From contig LYSV01000049.1 in the NCBI GenBank assembly GCA_001657315.1, forward strand, positions 1-64,000: a stretch of DNA of 64,000 bases, written 5' to 3'. The notes below the pieces were generated by a model that was not told where the DNA came from, searched no databases, and worked only from the letters and a program-made list of their open reading frames with translations. Positions 1-9,192 of the stretch are shown in pieces; within the stretch, counting starts at the first letter, position 1, and every line of letters starts with the position of its first letter. The stretch comes from Flammeovirgaceae bacterium BBD 1991-12 (lineage in GTDB: Bacteria > Bacteroidota > Bacteroidia > Cytophagales > Cyclobacteriaceae). The translations under genes and the position numbers were made by a program.

Positions 1-149
1 AGGGTTCGACATTAAGAACAGAACCAAACCCGACAGGAAACTTCATCCACTGAACATTCAAAAGAAAGAAGCTCAAATCATACCTCGTGGGTAAAAAATC
101 GTATGTTTAATATAATCCACAAAATTATACTGAAACATTAACCAAAACC

Positions 150-1568
150 ATGAGAAACTTATCCTTAGCAATTCTCTCCTTACTTTCTCTTTCCCTTACT
201 GTCTCGGCCTCCGGACTCAAACTATCAAAACCAATTTTATACCTTGAAAATAATACAGCCTATACAGTCCTGAACATAAGCTGGGATCATGCGTGGAAAA
301 ACGGCAAAAACCATGATGGAGTCTGGTTATTCTTTAAGTCTCTGCCAAAAACAGGCGGCTATCATCATATACGGGTAGAAAAAGAAGGACACGCTGTGAT
401 ATCTGTTTTTTCACAAAAGGACGTTGATCTGGATTTTCAGATACCGGATGACCAGACAGGACTTTTTATAGCTCCCGCAAATACCTTCAGAGGAGATATT
501 GAAGTATCTGTCAGGATAATGCTGCAGTACAGCAGTTTTGAAAATATTAATGTAAGGAAGGCCGCTTTTAATGCATATGGTATTGAAATGGTGCACGTCA
601 CGGGAGGCAGCTTCAAGGTGGGGGGTACCGATGAGCAATCCCTCAACTACGGCAGTTTTTACAAGCCGGACAAGCGTGGGAAAGCGTCAGGCTGGGTAGA
701 GATCGCTTCAGAAGATCAGGAGCTCGAGGTATCCCAAACCGGTGATCTGTTCTACCGGGCCAATGAAGGCTATGAGGGTGACCAGACCGGGACCATTCCT
801 TCTACCTTCCCAAAAGGATTTGCCCCATTTTATATCATGAAGTATGAGCCCACGGAAGGCCAGTACACCGATTTTCTCAACAGCCTGACCGCAGCTCAGG
901 CCTCGGACAGGATCATATTCAACGAAAAAAACTATTACGAAAGTGGTGGCACCATAGCCGAAAAAGACGGCAGGTACGTCTCGCATCTCCCGGACAAGCC
1001 CTGCGCTTTCATGAGCTGGGATGATGCCATGGCCTATGCAGACTGGGCAGGACTAAGGCCGATGACAGAATTTGAATATACCAAGGCCTGCAGAGGCCCT
1101 TCCGCACCCGTGTCCGGTGAATACCCATGGGGTACGGTCAGCAAGGATAAGATACAGCGCCTTCCCAATGCAGACGGTCAGTTGGTCATGATCAATGGCT
1201 GGGATGAATCAAAGTTAACGGATGAGAACAAAAAATATTTCGGAGCTTCCTGGTACTGGGTGATGGACCTTTCCGGAAGTATGTGGGAAAGACTTGTGAC
1301 CGTAGGTCATCCCAATGGCAGGAACTTCGATGGCACACACGGCGATGGAGCGATCTCCCCGGAGGGGTATGCTAACACGCAAAACTGGCCTGTAGGACAG
1401 GAAGACTCAGGAGGGATTGGCTATCGCGGGGGCGGATTCTATGGATATGACAGGGAGTACCATGAATTCAACCCGTTCAGCCCTGTTGCCTACCGGCCCT
1501 ATGGTGGCTGGCATGGCAGCGGCAGGACAGTCTCCTACGGGACCAGGTTTGTAAGAAGTGGTAACTAA
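150..1568 (+). CDS. Secreted SUMF1/formylglycine-generating-enzyme-like protein, probably non-catalytic
   Basis: 472 residues with a clear N-terminal signal peptide (about residues 1-20, ending VSASG), so probably periplasmic or exported. Residues ~150-470 have the SUMF1/FGE fold signature: a VTGGSFKVGG opening, YIMKYEPTEGQYTDFLN, the MSWDDAMAYADWAGLRPMTE core and a GYRGGGFYGY block near the end. Catalytic FGEs use a C-terminal pair of cysteines. Here the only cysteines are in DKPCAF and TKACRG, and the C-terminal YGTRFVRSGN segment has none, so sulfatase-activating chemistry is unlikely. Many Bacteroidota carry such SUMF1 proteins as structural or lectin-like domains, some in gliding/T9SS machinery (GldK/GldJ type). 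This one lacks a lipobox. It converges on the next gene with 47 bp between stops. The family call is firm; the role is unknown. Confidence 0.85.
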   Translation: MRNLSLAILSLLSLSLTVSASGLKLSKPILYLENNTAYTVLNISWDHAWKNGKNHDGVWLFFKSLPKTGGYHHIRVEKEGHAVISVFSQKDVDLDFQIPDDQTGLFIAPANTFRGDIEVSVRIMLQYSSFENINVRKAAFNAYGIEMVHVTGGSFKVGGTDEQSLNYGSFYKPDKRGKASGWVEIASEDQELEVSQTGDLFYRANEGYEGDQTGTIPSTFPKGFAPFYIMKYEPTEGQYTDFLNSLTAAQASDRIIFNEKNYYESGGTIAEKDGRYVSHLPDKPCAFMSWDDAMAYADWAGLRPMTEFEYTKACRGPSAPVSGEYPWGTVSKDKIQRLPNADGQLVMINGWDESKLTDENKKYFGASWYWVMDLSGSMWERLVTVGHPNGRNFDGTHGDGAISPEGYANTQNWPVGQEDSGGIGYRGGGFYGYDREYHEFNPFSPVAYRPYGGWHGSGRTVSYGTRFVRSGN

Positions 1569-1615
1569 TGGCTCTCTCCGGGCGGGTTCTGCTATGAAGC
1601 CAAATGTAGAAACGA

Positions 1616-3679
1616 TCAAATTAACTCCTTCCTTTCAAACAACACCTTGAGCTCGTTATGATAATTCCAGAATTTGACCTCCATCTCATTTAAGATCGAT
1701 CTGAATTCCGGCAGGTCTTTAATATTGAAAAACAGCGGTTCGATCTCCAAAAACAGAACGATCCAAAAATTATGATGGTCTTCCCGGGAGTAAAGCCTGA
1801 GGTGCTCAAGCGATCTTTTTGGATCACCCTTATATGAATAGTATGCCGCCAGACTTAAATGTTTGTAAACAGACTGATCATTGTCTGCATATTCCTTAAA
1901 ACGCTGAAACAGGCTATCAGATCTGTTGGCCAACCCCAGTTCTGCCAGTACCACAGCGATCTTGGCATCTTCCCCACGGTAAATGTCCAGGTTTTGCGCC
2001 TCTTTAACTTCCATGAATCTCCTGTAGTACTCGTAGGAAGCCCGATAGTCCTGTAAATAGTAGCAGACCTTAGCCACTTCCTGCATGATATCCAGCCTTG
2101 TTGTGTCTTTTTGAAGCGCCTCTATGAGCAACTCCTTCGTCCTCCCAAGATCCCTGTGCTTTGCCAATTGAATGAATGCTTTCAAATACTCGGAAAACAA
2201 ATTTTGAGGATCATATGATAATGACTTGTTTACATACTCTTCAGCTTCATCGACAAATCCTGTCTGCACCAATGCATTGCTTACATGCAAATAAATAAAG
2301 CTTGCCGCTGACGAATCATGAGAAGCGATGTCGAGGGTGATGCCTTTTAATGCATACTCGAGGTACTTTTCGATATTGGGAACATGGTTTACATAAAAAT
2401 CAGAAAGGATATTGATCACCAGGGCTGAGTTTGGATTATACTCCAACGCCTTCTCAAGATGAGGAACGGCCAGATCGTACTCCCGGTTATTCATATAAAA
2501 AAGCGCTTTGGCAATAAGGCTCTGAGGCAGTTTTGAGTCATAAAGCAATGCCTTGTCTGCATAATTGTTGATCAGCGCAGAATACTTTTTTTCTGCTTGC
2601 AGCACATCCAGATAATAATAGGAAATAGCAATAACCGCATAGGCTCTGGCAAATTCATTGTCATGCTCAACGGCTTTCTGCAGATAGGGAATGGCTTCTT
2701 CCAATCCTTCGCGTGTACCTTTATAAAACAGGTCCATTCCCTTTAAAAAATAGTCGTAGGCAACAAGGTCATTTGTGGGGATCTTCGCAATCCTTTCCTC
2801 CTCCTCCGGTGTAATGATCACTTGTATTTGTTCAGCTATATTTTTCGCTACTTCCTGTTGCAGATCAAATATATCGGTGGCTTTCCTGCGGTACCGCTCC
2901 GACCAGATATGTTTGTCAAGCGGAGCCTCGATCAACTGAATATGTAACAGGATCTGATCACCTATTTTTTGACCGCTGCCTTCAAGCAGGTAGCTTACAT
3001 TCAATTCCCCGGCAATTTCAGGAATGGTTTTGCCGGCAGTTCTGTACTTTTCAACAGATGTTCTGCTTATTACCCGCAGGTCTTCCATCTTTTGAAGATT
3101 GTTAAGTGTTGATTCCATCAACCCATTGATGATATGAATGTTGGTTGAATCGCTACTGTTATTTTTAAAAGGTAATACCGCAATGGACTTTTCAAGGTCA
3201 ATCGACCCGGAAGAAGAAGGTTTGAGAAAAACCATCCATACCCCCACCGAAACCAAAATAACAATGGCTGCTACGTAATATACGACAGCCTTTCCTTTCT
3301 TTTTGTGCCGGACAGTTGGACGTACAGGCTCTTCCCTTGCATCTTTTTGCCCTGCCTCTCCTGGTGGAAAACCATAATAATCCCGAAAGCACCTGATAAA
3401 GTATGAGACACTGCTGAATCCAACATTAAACGATATCTCAGAAACATTCAGGGAGGTCTGCCTGAGCATGTCCATTGCCTTCTTTAACCTTATTTGCCTA
3501 ATGAACTGACTTACCGATACCCCGGTGATCTTTTTTATCTTTCTAAGCAGGTTGGAACGGCTCATCCCCATCTCCTCCGCCAATTCAGATACTCCAAATT
3601 GTGCATTGGATATGTTTTCCTCAATGATCTCAGTTGCCTTGCTTAAAAAGTCGCTATGTCTGGCGGTAGATTCCGTCAT
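1616..3679 (-). CDS. Membrane-anchored AraC-type regulator with TolB-like and TPR sensor region
   Basis: 687 residues from the ATG at 3679; an upstream in-frame ATG at 3778 would add 33 residues with no similarity to the family, so I prefer the inner start. Order: AraC helix-turn-helix domain at residues ~10-110 (FGVSELAEEMGMSRSNLLRK and ISFNVGFSSVSYFIRCFRDY), a basic linker, one transmembrane helix at ~128-150, a TolB/adenylate-cyclase-accessory-like domain (SIAVLPFKNNSSD, VISRTSVEKYR), then TPR repeats to the C-terminus. DNA binding at the cytoplasmic N-terminus and TPRs across the membrane suggest a one-component transmembrane regulator. The signal and targets are not visible. It is divergent from the ankyrin lipoprotein gene, a possible target (inference). 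Confidence 0.85.
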   Translation of the reverse strand: MTESTARHSDFLSKATEIIEENISNAQFGVSELAEEMGMSRSNLLRKIKKITGVSVSQFIRQIRLKKAMDMLRQTSLNVSEISFNVGFSSVSYFIRCFRDYYGFPPGEAGQKDAREEPVRPTVRHKKKGKAVVYYVAAIVILVSVGVWMVFLKPSSSGSIDLEKSIAVLPFKNNSSDSTNIHIINGLMESTLNNLQKMEDLRVISRTSVEKYRTAGKTIPEIAGELNVSYLLEGSGQKIGDQILLHIQLIEAPLDKHIWSERYRRKATDIFDLQQEVAKNIAEQIQVIITPEEEERIAKIPTNDLVAYDYFLKGMDLFYKGTREGLEEAIPYLQKAVEHDNEFARAYAVIAISYYYLDVLQAEKKYSALINNYADKALLYDSKLPQSLIAKALFYMNNREYDLAVPHLEKALEYNPNSALVINILSDFYVNHVPNIEKYLEYALKGITLDIASHDSSAASFIYLHVSNALVQTGFVDEAEEYVNKSLSYDPQNLFSEYLKAFIQLAKHRDLGRTKELLIEALQKDTTRLDIMQEVAKVCYYLQDYRASYEYYRRFMEVKEAQNLDIYRGEDAKIAVVLAELGLANRSDSLFQRFKEYADNDQSVYKHLSLAAYYSYKGDPKRSLEHLRLYSREDHHNFWIVLFLEIEPLFFNIKDLPEFRSILNEMEVKFWNYHNELKVLFERKELI

Positions 3680-3911
3680 TGCCTTAAAGATCAGATCGAA
3701 AATAGAAGTTTTTTTCCTAAGACACGAATGGTTGTGAACCAGAGATCGACAGGTCCATTTCCCAGGATGTTGCATCATAATTTACACCCCTGCATCATAA
3801 TTACAACCTCTTCCGCAAACTTTATATGATCAGCGTCATAGGTGATTAGCCGTGCCTGACCGTTTGAATGAACTTTACACCATCAAAACAAAGTCAAGTT
3901 TAAACTACAAG

Positions 3912-4532
3912 ATGATGAAAATCCAAAAAAACCAATCCAGTAACATGGTAGTAAAAGCAATGCTTGCAGCTATTGTCCTGTTGGTATCCGCATGCAATGG
4001 CAAGCAGGATAATGCCGGTGAGCAACAAAGGTCAAATACGGTGTCTCAGACCGCTGTGGATCCTCCTGTTATACCTCTTCATGCAGCTGTTGTCACAAAT
4101 GATCTGGAGGCGATCCGGCAGCACATTGAAGCAGAGTCTGATCTGAATGAAAAAGACCCTGTAGCTGGTTCCAGCCCATTGATCACAGCTGCTGTATTTG
4201 GTAAGGTGAGAGCAGCAAAGGCACTTATTGAAGCAGGTGCCAATGTAAATTTCAAAAACAATGAAGGATCAACACCCCTGCACACGGCCGCATTCTTCTG
4301 CCGCATGGACATTGTAACGATGTTGCTGGAGAACGGGGCTGATAAAACCCTAAAAAACAATGCAGGGTCCACTGCATTGGAATCGGTCACCGTTCCCTTT
4401 GATCATGTCAGGGTCATTTATGATCATTTCAGCAAAGAGCTGGGTCCACTGGGTCTTAAACTGAATTACGATCAAATTGAAAAGACACGCCCTCTGATAG
4501 CCGGAATGTTACAGGATAAGACAGGTTATTAG
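3912..4532 (+). CDS. Ankyrin-repeat lipoprotein
   Basis: 206 residues from ATG 3912 (a second ATG follows at 3915). The frame is open to 3852, but only the inner start puts the lipoprotein signal at the N-terminus: basic head, hydrophobic MLAAIVLLVSAC lipobox, Cys near residue 28. Residues ~55-180 carry about three ankyrin repeats (PLHAAVVTNDLEAIRQHI, SPLITAAVFGKVRAAKALIE, TPLHTAAFFCRMDIVTMLLE), a protein-protein interaction fold. So it is a periplasmic or outer-membrane anchored binding protein. The partner is unknown. It lies 11 bp upstream of the acyltransferase gene, so the two are probably co-transcribed. Periplasmic ankyrin proteins have been tied to oxidative stress or toxin immunity elsewhere; nothing here decides. 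Confidence 0.85.
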   Translation: MMKIQKNQSSNMVVKAMLAAIVLLVSACNGKQDNAGEQQRSNTVSQTAVDPPVIPLHAAVVTNDLEAIRQHIEAESDLNEKDPVAGSSPLITAAVFGKVRAAKALIEAGANVNFKNNEGSTPLHTAAFFCRMDIVTMLLENGADKTLKNNAGSTALESVTVPFDHVRVIYDHFSKELGPLGLKLNYDQIEKTRPLIAGMLQDKTGY

Positions 4533-4543
4533 AATATTATATT

Positions 4544-5647
4544 ATGACAGCGGACAGAAGATATGACATTGACTGGCTGAGAGTGATCGCTATTGGGTTA
4601 CTTCTGATCTACCATATCAGCATAGTATTTCAGCCCTGGGGTGTATTTATTAAATTCATGCAGAGTGATCAATCATTGGAAACCTTATGGATACCCATGT
4701 CCATGCTCAATGTATGGAGAATACCCTTATTGTTTTTTGTATCCGGAATGGGTGTGAGTTTTGCCATGAGGAAAAGGAACCTGAAACAGTTGCTGTTAGA
4801 GAGGACAAGGAGGATCTTTTTACCATTTGTATTCGGGGTCTTCTTCATTGTTCCTATTCATCTTTTCCTATGGCAGAAATACTACTCACAGGATCTTGTA
4901 TACGACCCGGACCCCGGCCATCTTTGGTTTCTGGCCAATATATTTATCTACGTGTTACTACTTTCCCCGATCTTCTATTACCTAAAGAGAAATGAGAATG
5001 GTGTAATTCACAAATGGTTGAAAGTTTTATTCAGTAATCCGTTAACACTACTGCTTATCACTATACCGTTTGTTCTGGAAGCAGTATGGGTGGACCCGGC
5101 GCATTATGAAGTGTATGCGATGACACTTCATGGTTTTTTGCTGGGGCTGCTGGGCTTTCTTTTGGGATTTTGCTGTGTATATGGTGGAAATACCTATTGG
5201 GAAACGGTGCTTAAATGGAGATGGTTATTCCTGTTTATCGCAGCAACACTTTATTCGGTCCGTCTGGTGGAGTTCCAACTAAAAGCTCCCAATTATATCA
5301 TGGCTATCGAATCCGTGGTTTGGATCTTTACAGCATTCGGTTTTGCCTATCGGTATCTGAATAAGCCTGGCAGACTCCTGAATTACCTGAGCGAGGCAGC
5401 CTATCCGGTTTATATCATTCATATGGTCTTTTTGTACCTGGGTGCGTACCTCATTCTACCTCTGGCCATTCCGGTTGTATTTAAATTCGCCCTGGTCATT
5501 GCCTTTACAGCAGCAGGATGCTTTGTTACCTATGACCTTTTCATTAAAAGAATACGGATAATAAGGCCGCTGTTTGGATTGAAGAACATTGATATTGACG
5601 TTTCGGAGGAATTGATCCCTGAGAGAACTACCTCCCGAACAGAATAA
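4544..5647 (+). CDS. Acyltransferase 3 family membrane protein (OpgC-like)
   Basis: 367 residues with about ten hydrophobic segments. The N-terminus (DIDWLRVIAIGLLLIYHISI) is the hallmark of the acyltransferase 3 family: an Asp-Trp-Leu-Arg opening and the catalytic-site His in the first membrane helix. PIHLFLW and HLWFLANIFIY in the middle also fit. These inner-membrane enzymes transfer acyl or succinyl groups onto extracytoplasmic glycans such as periplasmic glucans, O-antigen or exopolysaccharide. The substrate cannot be told from sequence, and no glycan cluster surrounds the gene. It starts 11 bp after the ankyrin lipoprotein gene in the same direction. Family call confident, substrate unknown. 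Confidence 0.88.
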   Translation: MTADRRYDIDWLRVIAIGLLLIYHISIVFQPWGVFIKFMQSDQSLETLWIPMSMLNVWRIPLLFFVSGMGVSFAMRKRNLKQLLLERTRRIFLPFVFGVFFIVPIHLFLWQKYYSQDLVYDPDPGHLWFLANIFIYVLLLSPIFYYLKRNENGVIHKWLKVLFSNPLTLLLITIPFVLEAVWVDPAHYEVYAMTLHGFLLGLLGFLLGFCCVYGGNTYWETVLKWRWLFLFIAATLYSVRLVEFQLKAPNYIMAIESVVWIFTAFGFAYRYLNKPGRLLNYLSEAAYPVYIIHMVFLYLGAYLILPLAIPVVFKFALVIAFTAAGCFVTYDLFIKRIRIIRPLFGLKNIDIDVSEELIPERTTSRTE

Positions 5648-5941
5648 TAAAAATGGCAGATACTATATAGTAAGTTCTGTAGTGGTCAGATCTGTTTTTT
5701 CTCTACCGTTTCAACCAAGACCCCTTTGAAAATTGTTTTGGATCAAAAGCGTCCTCTAAGGTCTTCTTTCGATACTTCAATCATCATTTCTGAAAAAGAA
5801 ACGAAAGAACCTTACCTCCTTATTAGGGAAATGACTCCACAAATTTGACACAAAAATGAATCGAAAGGCAACTTTATGGCTGCCAGTCGTGTCTGGAAAC
5901 AAAACAGATGGAAAGGCCCGGAGATTCCGTTAAATTCAGAC

Positions 5942-6895
5942 ATGATGACAGACCTCATATGTTATATAATACGAAAGCTCGTTGTTGCGGTATCAATCAT
6001 TCTGTTTGGCTGCATGAACCAAAACAGTACAGATCAGACAGATCCCACGGAACTCATGGCCACGATCGGGAACATCAATGACCGGATAGAAAACGCCATG
6101 ATCGAAGAGAGCATAAGTCAGTTAATGGCGGTGTATAACGAGCAGGTCAATTTTATGCCAGAATATAAACCGGCCATCTTTAGTCATGGTAGCTTGGCAG
6201 AATTCTATGAAAACTGGTGGGAGAAAACGGATATTACAGCTTTCAAAAAGCAGGTTCATGAAATACTGGTTTTTACGGGTTTCGCACTTGAGACAGGTAC
6301 CTTTCAAATGAAGTATGCAACAGACAGCAGTTCTGAACGTGAATACAAGGGGAAGTATATGGTGCTGTGGAAAGTTGAGAAAGACAAACCTTCGATTGTG
6401 TCAGAAATATTTGGTGCCGACACCTACCTGGAGCCTTATGATATACCCTATGCATTCGTTCAGGTCAGGCCTGACTCAGGTATTACACCCAGGGTGAGTG
6501 AGGAAATGATGACTAAAGTAAGGAAATGGAATGAAGAGGTCATCAGAGACGTGCGGGCAGGTGATGGTAATGCCAGAGCAGACGGCTTCACGGAGGATGG
6601 TATCTATATGCCACATTTTAATTCCATGATCATAGGCATGGACAGCATAAGAAAATACATGCTAAAAACATACGACCCTGCAGCAAAGGTTTATGTCCAA
6701 CATACATATCAGGCCATATATGATCTTAAGGAGTTTATATTGGTGAACGGACATTTCAAAGGCGGCTGGGGTGACAAGGATAACGGAGGCGCATTTGAGG
6801 GTAATATGTCCAATCTTCGGAAAAAGGGTAAAGGCGGAAAGTTTTTGATGCACCGTCAACTGGCAAACAATGATCGGGGAACTGTGGTATTCTGA
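5942..6895 (+). CDS. Lipoprotein with two SnoaL/DUF4440-like domains
   Basis: 317 residues from ATG 5942 (a second ATG at 5945). The frame opens at 5876, but the lipoprotein signal (basic IIRKLVV, then SIILFGC) only makes sense from the inner start. After the lipobox Cys there are two NTF2-like halves: residues ~35-150 (ENAMIEESISQLMAVYNEQ, then FTGFALETGTFQMKYA) and ~185-310 (MMTKVRKWNEEVIRDVRAGD, GMDSIRKYMLKTY, LVNGHFKGGWGDKDNGG). SnoaL/DUF4440 domains are small cone-shaped binding or isomerase folds; in lipoproteins of Bacteroidota their function is mostly unknown. The 294 bp upstream hold no gene that I can support. Confidence 0.7.
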   Translation: MMTDLICYIIRKLVVAVSIILFGCMNQNSTDQTDPTELMATIGNINDRIENAMIEESISQLMAVYNEQVNFMPEYKPAIFSHGSLAEFYENWWEKTDITAFKKQVHEILVFTGFALETGTFQMKYATDSSSEREYKGKYMVLWKVEKDKPSIVSEIFGADTYLEPYDIPYAFVQVRPDSGITPRVSEEMMTKVRKWNEEVIRDVRAGDGNARADGFTEDGIYMPHFNSMIIGMDSIRKYMLKTYDPAAKVYVQHTYQAIYDLKEFILVNGHFKGGWGDKDNGGAFEGNMSNLRKKGKGGKFLMHRQLANNDRGTVVF

Positions 6896-6993
6896 CAGGA
6901 ACTACAATCCCATAGCCAATTGTAAAAGGGCAACGAAACTCCTTGGGTTGGGGAAATGGACAGTTTGCAGGTTAACAGTAAAATGGACGGATT

Positions 6994-7419
6994 ATGAAGG
7001 AATTTAAAGCAAAAGTGAGCTATGGAATACTCATACCTGCACTTGCAGTCCTGGCTGGTTCAGTGATCTGGCCGATACTGGAGGGCGCTCCTTCTACTGC
7101 CATCATAACCATGTGCGCCATCATTTTACCAACGGCTCTTTTCGTCCTGCACTTATTTTTCAATACCACCTATCGTATCAGTGAAGATAACAGGCTTCAG
7201 GTAAGATGTGGATTTGTTTTCAGGGAAGCTATTGATATCATGAAGGTTACGTCCGTTGAAAAAACAAAAACCCCCGTTGCATCCCCGGCACCTTCCATGG
7301 ACAGAATTGAATTACGATATGGAAAATACGGTTCACTTATAATTTCACCAAGGGACAAGAAAGGACTTGTCAGGGAACTTTTAAGGATAAATCCCGATAT
7401 TCAAAGCTCCATTGGCTGA
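6994..7419 (+). CDS. Membrane-anchored bacterial PH-domain protein
   Basis: 141 residues. Two transmembrane helices at ~10-30 and ~38-58, followed by a soluble domain with the pattern of bacterial PH-like families: a TYRISEDNRLQVRCGFVF strand pair, then IDIMKVTSVEKTKTPVASPA and YGSLIISPRDKKGLVRELLR. The conserved isp(r)-K-ef-l tail is characteristic. These proteins sit in the inner membrane with the PH fold in the cytosol; no biochemical role is known for this subtype. The gene lies 40 bp before the acetyltransferase gene in the same direction and may share its transcript. Confidence 0.75.
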   Translation: MKEFKAKVSYGILIPALAVLAGSVIWPILEGAPSTAIITMCAIILPTALFVLHLFFNTTYRISEDNRLQVRCGFVFREAIDIMKVTSVEKTKTPVASPAPSMDRIELRYGKYGSLIISPRDKKGLVRELLRINPDIQSSIG

Positions 7420-7459
7420 CCATACTGATACCAACTATCCTCAAACCAAAAAAAACAAT

Positions 7460-7945
7460 ATGAGCACTGCAAATACAACGGTATCCATTAAAATACTTAA
7501 TGAGCATGACCCTGAAATATTCAAGGAGGTCATCAGGCTGTTCGAAGATGTTTTTGAAATGAAGGATTTTTCGATGCCAGGGTCCACACACCTGCAAAGC
7601 CTGCTTGGCAAAAGTGATTTTTTTGTTTTTGCGGCACTACTGAACGGCAAAGTGGTTGGTGGACTAACAGCCTATGTCCTTGATCAGTATTATGCGGAAA
7701 AGCCTCTGGCCTACATTTTCGATCTTGCCGTGGATACCCGGCATCAGCGGCAGGGGATCGGCAGGAAGCTGATCAATGAAATGAACCACTATTGTCAGGA
7801 AAAAGGCTTTGAGGAGGTCTTCGTACAGGCGGATAAGGTGGATGACTATGCCATCGACTTTTACCGCTCCACAAAACCTACTGAAGAAGAACAGGTGGTA
7901 CACTTCTACTACACATTGGATAAAAAGAATGGTAAAAAGAAGTGA
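7460..7945 (+). CDS. AAC(3)-I-like aminoglycoside N-acetyltransferase (GNAT)
   Basis: 161 residues from ATG 7460. An in-frame ATG at 7412 lies inside the preceding gene and adds residues unlike the family. The GNAT acetyl-CoA motif A is clear (YIFDLAVDTRHQRQGIGRKL), with the AAC(3)-I features around it: an acidic LFEDVFEM start, the LAYIFDLAV strand, FVQADKVDDYAIDFYRS and a VVHFYYTL end. Members acetylate the 3-amino group of gentamicin- or fortimicin-type aminoglycosides. Environmental Bacteroidota carry chromosomal homologues whose natural substrate is often untested. No integron or transposon is next to it, so it looks like a resident gene. Subfamily call is by motif memory; substrate is inference. 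Confidence 0.75.
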   Translation: MSTANTTVSIKILNEHDPEIFKEVIRLFEDVFEMKDFSMPGSTHLQSLLGKSDFFVFAALLNGKVVGGLTAYVLDQYYAEKPLAYIFDLAVDTRHQRQGIGRKLINEMNHYCQEKGFEEVFVQADKVDDYAIDFYRSTKPTEEEQVVHFYYTLDKKNGKKK

Positions 7946-7984
7946 TTAAAATTTCTTATTTATGCCGTAGCTGATACAGGAACT

Positions 7985-8650
7985 ATGAAACCGGAATTAA
8001 AACGACAAAAATTCATAGAAAAAGCCCAGACGGAGTTTGCCTATCTTCTCAGCGATTTTGGGTATATATTTAAAGGAATAAAAAGCGCTGAACGGGTGGA
8101 TAGGCTAAGTTATGAAAACAAGAAAGCGGACCGGCTGATCATTCTGTCAAACCAGTACCATCCAAGTGATGATGGATTTGAGATTCAACTGTACCGCCCC
8201 TCAGTTTCCACTGATCATGTAGAACGGGAGATGCCGATCCACAGATTAAAGGAGGATCAGGATGAGAATCAGGAGTATCTGGCAGAAACAGCCTTGGAAC
8301 TCAGGGAGAATTATGAAGCTGTGATCACAGGAAAAAGCTGGATGCCAACTCTCAGAGAAAGCTTTGATAAGGAGCTTGAGAAAGTAAGATCAGAAAGCGT
8401 GCTTTCCCCTGAATACCGTAAAAGAAAGACTATACTGTGGACTGTAAGGACTTTACTGGCCGCAGTGCTTTACTTCATTTTCTGGAAATATGAATGGGTA
8501 CGATGGTCACTGGTGGTATACATTCCGTTAAATCTGTTTGGGCTACTCTCCATTTATGGGTGGAATTATATACTGAAAAGAAAAATTGACAAAACCACCC
8601 GCGCTGTGTCTGAAGCAGAAAGAGTGATAAGAGAATCCGATAATGAATAA
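7985..8650 (+). CDS. Hypothetical protein with C-terminal transmembrane hairpin
   Basis: 221 residues, not recognised. Residues 1-145 are soluble and charged (KPELKRQKFIEKAQTEFAYL; many Glu, Lys and Arg). Two transmembrane helices follow at ~147-165 (ILWTVRTLLAAVLYFIFWKY) and ~170-190 (LVVYIPLNLFGLLSIYGWNY), then a short basic/acidic tail. No signal peptide, so the large N-terminal part probably faces the cytosol. It ends 8 bp before the RibD-like reductase gene in the same direction. Confidence 0.65.
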   Translation: MKPELKRQKFIEKAQTEFAYLLSDFGYIFKGIKSAERVDRLSYENKKADRLIILSNQYHPSDDGFEIQLYRPSVSTDHVEREMPIHRLKEDQDENQEYLAETALELRENYEAVITGKSWMPTLRESFDKELEKVRSESVLSPEYRKRKTILWTVRTLLAAVLYFIFWKYEWVRWSLVVYIPLNLFGLLSIYGWNYILKRKIDKTTRAVSEAERVIRESDNE

Positions 8651-8658
8651 CCAACACC

Positions 8659-9192
8659 ATGAGAAAAATAATTTATTACGTAGCCAGTTCGCTGGACGGT
8701 TTCATCTCAGGGCCGGATGACGACATCAGTGGATTTGTTTCTGAGGGCAATGGGATCGACAGGTATTTGAGTGACCTTGCCGACTTCGATACTGTTATAA
8801 TGGGCAGAAATACCTATGAGTTCGGTTATAAGTTTGGTCTGAAGCCGGGACAGCCTGCCTATCCTCATATGACCCATTATATTTTTTCAGGCAGCCTGAT
8901 ACTGGACAACCCTCACCCAAAGATTCAAGTAAAAAACGTTGATCTTGAGTCAATTACTGACATCAGAAATCGACCTGGTTCCGACATTTATTTATGCGGA
9001 GGAGGTGAGTTTGCAGGCTGGCTTTTGGACAATGAGCAGATCGACCTGCTTACGCTGAAACTTAACCCTCTCGTTTTAGGCAAAGGCATACCGCTGTTTG
9101 GAAGCTCACAAAAGTCCGTTCAGTTACATATTATTGATTCCAAAACCTATGACCATGGTTTACAGATCATCAACTATGAAATAGAATACTGA
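8659..9192 (+). CDS. RibD C-terminal / dihydrofolate-reductase-like protein (YyaP type)
   Basis: 177 residues covering one DHFR-like fold: RKIIYYVASSLDGFISGPDD at the start, VIMGRNTYEFG in the cofactor loop, then IYLCGGGEFAGWLLDNEQID and PLVLGKGIPLFG. This is the stand-alone RibD C-terminal-domain family (Bacillus YyaP/YwjB-like), an NADPH-dependent reductase fold. The substrate is unknown, and true folate reduction is not implied. The length matches the family. It follows the preceding gene by 8 bp and closes this run of plus-strand genes. Confidence 0.88.
   Translation: MRKIIYYVASSLDGFISGPDDDISGFVSEGNGIDRYLSDLADFDTVIMGRNTYEFGYKFGLKPGQPAYPHMTHYIFSGSLILDNPHPKIQVKNVDLESITDIRNRPGSDIYLCGGGEFAGWLLDNEQIDLLTLKLNPLVLGKGIPLFGSSQKSVQLHIIDSKTYDHGLQIINYEIEY

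Noticed and set aside
1-149. Partial gene at the left edge
   Set aside because: No open frame with protein-like content in either direction; probably upstream sequence of the first gene.
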